DNA of 64,000 nt from Mycolicibacterium psychrotolerans (lineage in GTDB: Bacteria > Actinomycetota > Actinomycetes > Mycobacteriales > Mycobacteriaceae). Below the pieces are notes generated by a model that saw only the letters and a program-made list of their open reading frames with translations, ran no database searches and had not been told where the DNA came from. Every line of letters starts with the position of its first letter. Position 1 is the first letter of the stretch. Shown in pieces: positions 57,754 to 64,000 of this stretch. The stretch spans positions 1,550,001 through 1,614,000 of the forward strand of contig NZ_AP022574.1 in NCBI RefSeq assembly GCF_010729305.1. Reading direction: 5' to 3'. The position numbers and the translations under genes are program-made.

Positions 57754-58908
57754 GTGATAGAGGTCCAGGAGTTCAGGGCGCAGGTGCGCGACTGGCTCGC
57801 CGAGAACCTCGTCGGCGAGTTCGCCGCGCTCAAGGGTCTCGGCGGCCCAGGCCGCGAGCACGAAGCCTTCGAAGAGCGGCTGGCCTGGAACCGCCATCTG
57901 GCGGCGGCCGGCCTCACCTGTCTGGGCTGGCCGGAAGAACACGGCGGCCGCGGACTCTCGGTCGCGCACCGCGTCGCGTTCTACGAGGAGTACGCGAAGG
58001 CCGACGCGCCCGACAAGGTCAATCACCTGGGTGAGGAACTGCTCGGCCCGACGCTGATCGCCTACGGCACACCCGAGCAGCAGCAGCGCTTCCTGCCGAA
58101 GATCCTCGACGTCACCGAGCTGTGGTCGCAGGGCTACTCCGAACCCGGAGCGGGCAGCGATCTGGCCAACGTGGCCACCACGGCCGTACTCGATGAGTCG
58201 GGTCAGCAGTGGGTGATCAATGGCCAGAAGGTGTGGACGTCGCTGGCGCACTGGGCGCAGTGGTGTTTCGTGGTGGCCCGCACCGAGAAGGGTTCCAAGC
58301 GCCACGCCGGCCTGTCCTACCTGCTGGTGCCGCTGGACCAGCCGGGCGTCGAGATCCGCCCGATCATCCAGTTGACCGGCGACTCCGAGTTCAACGAGGT
58401 GTTCTTCGACGACGCCCGCACCGACGCCGATCTGGTGGTCGGCGAGGCCGGCGACGGGTGGCGCGTGGCGATGGGGACGCTGACGTTCGAACGCGGGGTG
58501 TCCACGCTGGGCCAGCAGATCCGCTATGCGCGCGAGCATTCCAACCTCGTCGAGGTGGCCAAGCGCACCGGCGCCGCCGACGACCCGTTGATCCGTGAGC
58601 GGCTGGTCCGGTCATGGGCGGGCCTCAAAGCGATGCGGTCCTACGCGCTGGCCACCATGGACGAGGACCGGCCGGGCCAGGATTCGGTGTCGAAGTTGTT
58701 GTGGGCCAACTGGCATCGCGAGTTGGGCGAGATCGCGATGGATGTGGTCGGGATGGCGGGCCTGACGCTGCCGGACGGGGAGTTCGGTGAGTGGCAGCGC
58801 CTGTACCTGTTCTCCCGCGCCGACACCATCTACGGGGGTTCGAACGAGGTGCAGCGCAACATCATCGCCGAGCGCGTGCTCGGCCTGCCCAGAGAGGCCC
58901 GATCGTGA
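57754..58908 (+). CDS. fadE30: FadE30, acyl-CoA dehydrogenase
   Basis: The 384-residue dehydrogenase has SQGYSEPGAGSDLANV, NGQKVWTS and IYGGSNEVQRNIIAERVLGLPR. FadE30 introduces a double bond during beta-oxidation of the HIP propionyl side chain. The GTG at 57754 is close behind the KstR2 box with little room for a ribosome binding site, so a short or absent leader is likely. Its stop overlaps the SDR start (GTGA). Confidence 0.92.
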   Translation: MIEVQEFRAQVRDWLAENLVGEFAALKGLGGPGREHEAFEERLAWNRHLAAAGLTCLGWPEEHGGRGLSVAHRVAFYEEYAKADAPDKVNHLGEELLGPTLIAYGTPEQQQRFLPKILDVTELWSQGYSEPGAGSDLANVATTAVLDESGQQWVINGQKVWTSLAHWAQWCFVVARTEKGSKRHAGLSYLLVPLDQPGVEIRPIIQLTGDSEFNEVFFDDARTDADLVVGEAGDGWRVAMGTLTFERGVSTLGQQIRYAREHSNLVEVAKRTGAADDPLIRERLVRSWAGLKAMRSYALATMDEDRPGQDSVSKLLWANWHRELGEIAMDVVGMAGLTLPDGEFGEWQRLYLFSRADTIYGGSNEVQRNIIAERVLGLPREARS

Positions 58909-59696
58909 CCGATCTGTCCGTCGCTCCCACCGAGATCGAGGGCCACAACCTGCTGGCCGGCAAGGTCGTCCTCGTCACCGCGGCCGCCGGTACGGGCATC
59001 GGGTCGACCACCGCGCGGCGCGCGCTGGCCGAGGGCGCCGACGTCGTCGTCTCCGACTACCACGAACGCCGGTTGGGTGAAACACGCGACGAACTCGCCG
59101 CGCTCGGGCTGGGGAACGTGCACGCGGTGGTGTGCGACGTCACCTCCACCGAAGCCGTCGACGCACTGATCGCCTCGGCCGTCGAGAAGGCCGGCAGGCT
59201 CGACGTCCTGGTCAACAACGCGGGGCTCGGGGGCCAGACCCCGGTCGTCGACATGACCGACGACGAGTGGGACCGGGTGCTCAACGTGACGCTGACGTCG
59301 GTGATGCGGGCGACGCGCGCCGCGCTGCGGTACTTCCGCGACGCGGGACACGGCGGCGTGATCGTCAACAACGCCAGCGTGCTGGGCTGGCGCGCGCAGC
59401 ACTCCCAATCGCATTACGCCGCAGCCAAAGCCGGCGTGATGGCACTGACGAGGTGCAGCGCGATCGAGGCCGTCGACTACGGTGTGCGGATCAACGCGGT
59501 GTCGCCCAGCATCGCCCGGCACAAGTTCCTGGAGAAGACCTCGAGCAGTGAGCTGCTCGACCGGCTCGCCCAGGGGGAGGTGTTCGGCCGCGCCGCCGAA
59601 CCGTGGGAGGTCGCGGCCACCATCGCGTTCCTGGCCAGCGACTACTCGAGTTACCTGACCGGCGAGGTGATCTCGGTGTCGAGTCAGCACCCATGA
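58905..59696 (+). CDS. ipdF: IpdF-like short-chain dehydrogenase (Rv3559c)
   Basis: The 263-residue SDR has a TAAAGTGIG cofactor motif, NNAGLGG, catalytic Ser (NNASVLGWRAQ) and YxxxK (YAAAKAG). By position and similarity it is the orthologue of Rv3559c/IpdF, which oxidises the 5-hydroxyl of the HIP-derived CoA ester. It is coupled to fadE30 and kstR2 by four-base overlaps. Confidence 0.88.
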   Translation: MTDLSVAPTEIEGHNLLAGKVVLVTAAAGTGIGSTTARRALAEGADVVVSDYHERRLGETRDELAALGLGNVHAVVCDVTSTEAVDALIASAVEKAGRLDVLVNNAGLGGQTPVVDMTDDEWDRVLNVTLTSVMRATRAALRYFRDAGHGGVIVNNASVLGWRAQHSQSHYAAAKAGVMALTRCSAIEAVDYGVRINAVSPSIARHKFLEKTSSSELLDRLAQGEVFGRAAEPWEVAATIAFLASDYSSYLTGEVISVSSQHP

Positions 59697-60301
59697 GCGC
59701 GGGACCCGCCAACACCCGTCGTGACGAGCTCCTCGCGCTCGCCGCGACGATGTTCGCCGAGCGTGGACTGCGGGCCACCACGGTCCGCGACATCGCCGAC
59801 TCCGCCGGCATCCTCTCGGGCAGTCTGTACCACCACTTCTCGTCGAAGGAGGAGATGGTCGACGAGGTGCTGCGCGGATTCCTCGACTGGCTCTTCGAGC
59901 GCTACCGCCAGATCGTCGAGACCGAGCCGAATCCGTTGGAGCGCCTCAAGGGACTGTTCATGGCCTCGTTCGAGGCGATCGCCACCCGGCACGCCGAAGT
60001 CGTGATCTACCAGGACGAAGCCAAGCGGCTGTCGGCGCAGGAGCGGTTCTCCTACGTCGAGGAGCGCAACAGGGAGCAGCGCAAGATGTGGGTCGACGTC
60101 CTCACCCAGGGCATCGAGGAGGGTTACTTCCGCCCGGATGTCGACGTCGACCTCGTCTACCGGTTCATCCGCGACACCACCTGGGTGTCGGTCCGCTGGT
60201 ATCAGCCGGGCGGACCACTGACCGCCGAAGAGGTTGGTCGGCAGTATCTTTCGATCGTTCTCGGCGGTATCACCACCACAGAAGGAGTTCACCATGGCTG
60301 A
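59693..60301 (+). CDS. kstR2: KstR2, TetR-family repressor
   Basis: The 202-residue TetR protein has the HTH VRDIADSAGILSGSLYHHFSSKEEM and the ligand domain of KstR2 (YQDEAKRLSAQERFSYVEERN). It represses the HIP-degradation genes around it. Unlike M. tuberculosis, no PPE gene separates it from the SDR. The ATG at 59693 overlaps the SDR stop, and its own end overlaps fadA6 by eight bases. Confidence 0.94.
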   Translation: MSAGPANTRRDELLALAATMFAERGLRATTVRDIADSAGILSGSLYHHFSSKEEMVDEVLRGFLDWLFERYRQIVETEPNPLERLKGLFMASFEAIATRHAEVVIYQDEAKRLSAQERFSYVEERNREQRKMWVDVLTQGIEEGYFRPDVDVDLVYRFIRDTTWVSVRWYQPGGPLTAEEVGRQYLSIVLGGITTTEGVHHG

Positions 60302-61454
60302 GTCAGTTCGGCAGGCCTACGTCATCGACGCCGTCCGCACCGCCATCGGCAAGCGCAACGGATCCCTGGCCGGTGTGCATCCGGTCGACCTGGGTGCGGC
60401 CGGGTGGCGCGGCCTGTTCGACCGCAACGACGTCGACCCGGGCGCGGTAGACGACGTGATCGCCGGATGCGTCGATGCGATCGGCCCGCAGGCCGGCAAC
60501 ATCGCGCGGTTGTCCTGGCTGGCGGCCGGCTTCCCCGAGGAGGTGCCGGGCGTGACCGTCGACCGGCAGTGCGGGTCGAGCCAGCAGGCAGTCTCGTTCG
60601 GCGCGCAGGCCATCATGTCCGGCACCGCCGACCTCATCGTGGCCGGCGGCATGCAGAACATGAGTCAGATCCCGATCAGTTCGGCGATGCTCGTCGGTGA
60701 GCAGTTCGGATTCACCTCGCCGACAAACGAATCCAAGAGCTGGCTGCACCGCTACGGCGATCAGGAGATCTCGCAGTTCCGCGGCGCGGAGTTGATCGCC
60801 GAGAAGTGGGACATCTCGCGCGAGGAGATGGAGCAGTACGCGCTGACCAGCCATCAGCGCGCGCAGGCCGCGATCCGCGCAGGCCACTTCGACAACGAGA
60901 TCCTCGAGGTGGACGGGTTCCGGGTCGACGAAGGGCCACGCGACACGTCGCTGGAGAAGATGGCGACGTTGAAGACCCTCGTCGACGGCGGACGACTGAC
61001 CGCGGCGATGGCCAGCCAGATCTCCGACGGCGCGAGCGCGGTGCTCCTCGCTTCCGAGCAAGCGGTCAAGGACCACGGTCTGAAGCCCCGCGCCCGTATC
61101 CACCACGTCAGTGCCCGCGGCGCCGACCCGGTGTTCATGCTCACCGGACCCATTCCGGCCACCCGCTACGCGCTGGACAAGGCCGGGCTGTCGATCGACG
61201 ACATCGACACCGTGGAGATCAACGAGGCGTTCGCGCCGGTGGTGCAGGCCTGGCTCAAGGAGACCAAGGCCGATCCCGAGAAGGTCAACCCCAGCGGCGG
61301 CGCGATCGCGCTCGGTCATCCCCTCGGTGCCACGGGCGCAAAGCTTTTCGCGACGATGCTGAACACACTCGAGCGCATCGGCGGGCGCTACGGCCTGCAG
61401 ACGATGTGCGAGGGCGGCGGCACCGCCAACGTCACGATCATCGAGCGGCTCTAG
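60294..61454 (+). CDS. fadA6: FadA6, acetyl-CoA acetyltransferase (thiolase)
   Basis: The 386-residue thiolase has the nucleophilic Cys in TVDRQCGSSQQA, His in GGAIALGHPLGATG and the second Cys in MCEGGGTANV. FadA6 works in the last steps of steroid ring catabolism. The ATG at 60294 follows GAAGGAG inside the end of kstR2. Its length equals that of the M. tuberculosis enzyme. Confidence 0.94.
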   Translation: MAESVRQAYVIDAVRTAIGKRNGSLAGVHPVDLGAAGWRGLFDRNDVDPGAVDDVIAGCVDAIGPQAGNIARLSWLAAGFPEEVPGVTVDRQCGSSQQAVSFGAQAIMSGTADLIVAGGMQNMSQIPISSAMLVGEQFGFTSPTNESKSWLHRYGDQEISQFRGAELIAEKWDISREEMEQYALTSHQRAQAAIRAGHFDNEILEVDGFRVDEGPRDTSLEKMATLKTLVDGGRLTAAMASQISDGASAVLLASEQAVKDHGLKPRARIHHVSARGADPVFMLTGPIPATRYALDKAGLSIDDIDTVEINEAFAPVVQAWLKETKADPEKVNPSGGAIALGHPLGATGAKLFATMLNTLERIGGRYGLQTMCEGGGTANVTIIERL

Positions 61455-61468
61455 TCGAACCGCCGGCC

Positions 61469-62581
61469 TCAGTGGTCGTGCAGGATGACGCCGCGGATGT
61501 TGCGGCCCGCGCGCATGTCCTCGTAGCCCTCGTTGACCTCGGCCAGCTTGTACTCGTGGGTGACGGTCTCGTCGAGCAGCAGCTTGCCCTCGCGGTACAG
61601 CGACAGCAGCCGCGGGATGTCCGCGCGCGGGTTGGCCTCGCCGTAGAGACTGCCCAGCAGTCGCTTCTGGAAGAGCGTGAACATCATCATGCCCAGCGTC
61701 GCCTGGTTGTCGGTCATCGATGACAGCGCGGTCATCACGACGGCGCCGCCCTTGCGGATGATGTTGACGGCGTCGTCGAGCATCGACCCTTCGAGCAGGC
61801 CGACGGTCAGGATCGCCGAATCGGCCATCACCCCGCGGGTCAGCTCCGCGACGAGCGCGGTCGCCTCCGGTAGCGACGTGACGAAATGTGTTGCGCCCAG
61901 CTGCATCGCCTTGGCCCGCTTGTCCTCGACGGGCTCGACGACCACGATCTTCTCGGCGCCGGCAATCCGCGCGCCCTGCACGGCGCCGCTGCCGATCCCG
62001 CCGAAACCGATCACCACCACGGTATCGCCCGGCTGCACGTCGGCGGTGTTGACCGCCGACCCCCACCCGGTGGTGACGCCGCAGCCGAGCAGGCACGCCC
62101 GGGACAGCGGAAGGTCGTCGTCGATCTTGACGATCGATGCCTCCGGCACGGTGCCGTACTGGGAGAACGTGCCGACGAGCGCCATCACGCCGATGTCCTG
62201 CCCGCGGGCGTGGCGCCGGTAGGTGCCGTCCAACTGCGTGCCCGCCATGATGATCGCGCCGAGGTCGCACAGGTTCTGGTGACCGGTCGAGCACCACCGG
62301 CATCGGCCGCAGGCGGGTAGGAACGAGGCGACGACGTGGTCACCCGGCGCCAGACCGGTGACGCCCGCGCCGACCTCACGCACGACCCCGGCCCCTTCGT
62401 GACCGCCGATCATCGGCAGCGGCACCGGCAGGTCGCCGGTCCGGATGTGCTCGTCGGAGTGGCACAGCCCGGTGGCCTCCCACGACACCAGCACCTCGCC
62501 GTCACCCGGCGGGTCGAGATCGATCTCTTCGACGGTCCAGTCGGACCCGAACTCCCAGAGGATGGCCGCGTTGGTCTTCAT
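61469..62581 (-). CDS. Zinc-dependent alcohol dehydrogenase (NDMA-dependent type)
   Basis: The 370-residue medium-chain dehydrogenase has the catalytic-zinc Cys and His in GLCHSDEH and GGHEGAGVV, structural-zinc cysteines in CGRCRWCSTGHQNLC, and the NAD motif GFGGIGSGAVQGA. It resembles mycobacterial AdhD/AdhX enzymes that keep NAD tightly bound and use NDMA or mycofactocin as electron acceptor. The physiological alcohol is unknown. The ATG at 62581 gives the family N-terminus MKTNAAILW. It is convergent with fadA6. Confidence 0.85.
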   Translation of the reverse strand: MKTNAAILWEFGSDWTVEEIDLDPPGDGEVLVSWEATGLCHSDEHIRTGDLPVPLPMIGGHEGAGVVREVGAGVTGLAPGDHVVASFLPACGRCRWCSTGHQNLCDLGAIIMAGTQLDGTYRRHARGQDIGVMALVGTFSQYGTVPEASIVKIDDDLPLSRACLLGCGVTTGWGSAVNTADVQPGDTVVVIGFGGIGSGAVQGARIAGAEKIVVVEPVEDKRAKAMQLGATHFVTSLPEATALVAELTRGVMADSAILTVGLLEGSMLDDAVNIIRKGGAVVMTALSSMTDNQATLGMMMFTLFQKRLLGSLYGEANPRADIPRLLSLYREGKLLLDETVTHEYKLAEVNEGYEDMRAGRNIRGVILHDH

Positions 62582-62634
62582 CGGGCCGAGTCTAGGAAGG
62601 CGGCTCGGCGCTCGCGGCGGATTCGCGGAGACGG

Positions 62635-63393
62635 TCAGGCAGTGGTGAGGGCGAGGCCCGCCAGCGCGATCAGCCAACTCGCGAAGCTGCCGACCAGGAA
62701 GTACTCGGTGACTTCATCGATCCCCTGGCCGATGCCGGGGCCGGCTGAGCCGGCGCTGTCCGCCGACTCCTTGCGTGCGGCGTTGAGCTCGGGGAACCGG
62801 ATGATGCCCTTGGCCGCGATCACCGCTGAGGCCGCGCCGAACTGGCCGCCCAGCCCCAGCCCGACGATCAGCAGTCGCTCCATCGGCCCGAGTAACCGGC
62901 CGCCCTTGAGGCGGTCCGAGGGCTGTGGCACACCGGCAGGGCGGACCGCGCCGACCGCGCCGAGGATCAAGCGCACCAACTGATTTGCGGTGACCAGTTG
63001 CAGCGCGACGATCCCGAGAATCATCACCGCCCGGTCCGGCTCCACCCCCTCCAGCCCGACCCAGGGCAGCCACCGGCCCAGCGGCCCGGCCACCTCCGAC
63101 GACCAGCCTCCGAACGCGACCATCAGCGCAGCGCCAACGCCGAACACGGTGAGTGCCCGGCCGTGCCGGGTCCCGGTGCGCTCGGCCGCACCGCCCAGCA
63201 CCACCCACGCGACCGACACCGCGGCGGCGACGACGAGCAACGCGATGTCGCCGCGATGCCACAGCCCGGCCGACGCCGCGCACACGACGACCGTCAAAGG
63301 GCCCGCGACGAGGGCGAGCCACTGATGCGCGCTGAGTTTGCGGCAGATGTCGGCGACGCCGACCGCGATCAGGAACACGGCCAGGGCGTTCAT
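62635..63393 (-). CDS. Multi-spanning membrane protein paired with SatD
   Basis: The 252-residue protein has about six to seven transmembrane helices and no recognised catalytic motif. The ATG at 63393 overlaps the satD stop (ATGA), which decides the start and shows coupling. SatD-like genes are often found beside DUF3307-type membrane proteins; this may be a divergent member, but I cannot confirm that from the sequence. Confidence 0.65.
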   Translation of the reverse strand: MNALAVFLIAVGVADICRKLSAHQWLALVAGPLTVVVCAASAGLWHRGDIALLVVAAAVSVAWVVLGGAAERTGTRHGRALTVFGVGAALMVAFGGWSSEVAGPLGRWLPWVGLEGVEPDRAVMILGIVALQLVTANQLVRLILGAVGAVRPAGVPQPSDRLKGGRLLGPMERLLIVGLGLGGQFGAASAVIAAKGIIRFPELNAARKESADSAGSAGPGIGQGIDEVTEYFLVGSFASWLIALAGLALTTA

Positions 63394-64000
63394 CGGATCT
63401 CCCGGAGTTCCTCGGCGGAGGCGAGGAGCAGGTCCAGTCCGGCCCTGCCGGCACGCTGGGACACCGCCGAGGCGCTGATCCCCTCCGCCATCGCCAACTC
63501 CTTCTTCGATCGCCCGGCCCGCATCCCCGCCAGGATGCGCAGGGCACGTTCGTCCAGCGATCCAAGCAGATGGTCCCGACACATCAGGGCGGCGTTGACG
63601 GCGTGCGGGTCGGCTCCCTCGCCGGTGCCGTTGCGGAACGCGGTGCGCACCTGGGCCAGGCCGGGTTGCTGCTGGGCGGACGCGGTCCACTCGATGGCCT
63701 CGCGGGCTGCCCACCACCCCGGACCGTCCTGCACGCCTGTCTCATCGAGGGCGGTGACCACACCCCAGCCGATGCCGAAGCGGACATCGATGTCGGGCGC
63801 CAGGGACAGGCGCAGCGTCAGTGCCGCATCGATCGCGTGCCCGACGGTGGAAAAGGCGCCCTGGAATTCGTCGCCGACGGTGATCGCGGGCGGGTCGACG
63901 GCGCTGTCGGCGACGGCCGCCAGCGCCCCGGTCAGTCGGCGGTGCAGGCCGCGCCGGTCGGCGAACGCCCGGGAACCCACGATGTCACCGATGACCGTTG
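63390..64000 (-). CDS. SatD-family protein, 5' end beyond the window
   Basis: The frame stays open to the right edge and reads TVIGDIVGSRAF at its visible start, the N-terminal signature of SatD-family proteins; the true start lies outside. A GTG at 63980 is inside this motif and is not the start. The C-terminus contains an HTH-like segment (KKELAMAEGISASAVSQRAGRAG). The family was named from an acid-tolerance locus in Streptococcus, but its biochemical role is unknown. Confidence 0.75.
   Translation of the reverse strand, partial: TVIGDIVGSRAFADRRGLHRRLTGALAAVADSAVDPPAITVGDEFQGAFSTVGHAIDAALTLRLSLAPDIDVRFGIGWGVVTALDETGVQDGPGWWAAREAIEWTASAQQQPGLAQVRTAFRNGTGEGADPHAVNAALMCRDHLLGSLDERALRILAGMRAGRSKKELAMAEGISASAVSQRAGRAGLDLLLASAEELREIR

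Noticed and set aside
60303..62303. A 666-codon minus-strand open frame across fadA6 and the alcohol dehydrogenase
   Set aside because: It overlaps fadA6 antisense and the dehydrogenase in the wrong frame; both have all family motifs.

Overview
The window is high-GC actinobacterial DNA that reads as the chromosome of a Mycolicibacterium-type (rapidly growing) Mycobacterium. The gene order follows the M. tuberculosis Rv3593-to-Rv3556c segment in reverse: lpqF, mhuD, an alpha/beta hydrolase, mutY, canB, disA-radA, lpqE, carD, ispF, cysS, a 23S rRNA methyltransferase, arsB2-like, a metallo-beta-lactamase-fold gene, a LacI regulator, kstR, fadE34, kshB, hsaADCB, aspB, fadE33-32-31, fadD3, fadE30, an SDR, kstR2 and fadA6. 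Family names come from recognising protein motifs and this synteny; no database search was run.

Layout. Positions 1-2.6 kb hold a low-GC TylF-like methyltransferase and a cobalamin-riboswitch-controlled cobalt uptake operon (cbtB-cbtA-histidine phosphatase). Positions 2.6-15.5 kb are conserved housekeeping genes: haem degradation, DNA repair, c-di-AMP synthesis, CarD, isoprenoid and cysteinyl-tRNA synthesis. ispD is missing from its usual place between carD and ispF. Positions 15.5-24.3 kb hold a transporter/metallohydrolase/MFS operon facing an ArsR regulator across a long inverted repeat, pxpA, a znuABC operon with a Zur-like box, a LacI regulator and a decayed trehalose-phosphatase gene. 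Positions 24.3-32.7 kb are the KstR-controlled sterol genes (kstR, fadE34, kshB, hsaADCB) with three visible KstR boxes.

Positions 32.7-52 kb are an accessory block inserted between the two parts of the sterol cluster: a compact TetR divergon; a lipase; a LysR-controlled 3-hydroxybutyrate/acetoacetate operon; a 13E12-family HNH gene lying between copies of a short secreted-peptide tail; a methyltransferase and cyclase-ATPase pair; a stand-alone cyclase domain; and a full D-xylose system (ROK repressor, xylA, xylFGH) with a well-formed promoter, repressor operators and a CRP-like site. Positions 52-61.5 kb are the KstR2 regulon for C/D-ring propionate (HIP) catabolism, divergent around one KstR2 box. 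The right end carries a zinc alcohol dehydrogenase and a SatD/membrane-protein pair cut by the window edge.

Together the sterol genes cover side-chain dehydrogenation (FadE34), ring opening (KshB, HsaA-D) and activation/beta-oxidation of the remaining rings (FadD3, FadE30-33, IpdF-like SDR, FadA6). The accessory block adds catabolism of ketone bodies and pentose. No tRNA, rRNA, CRISPR array or insertion-sequence transposase was seen, and no gene-free stretch exceeds about 250 bases.
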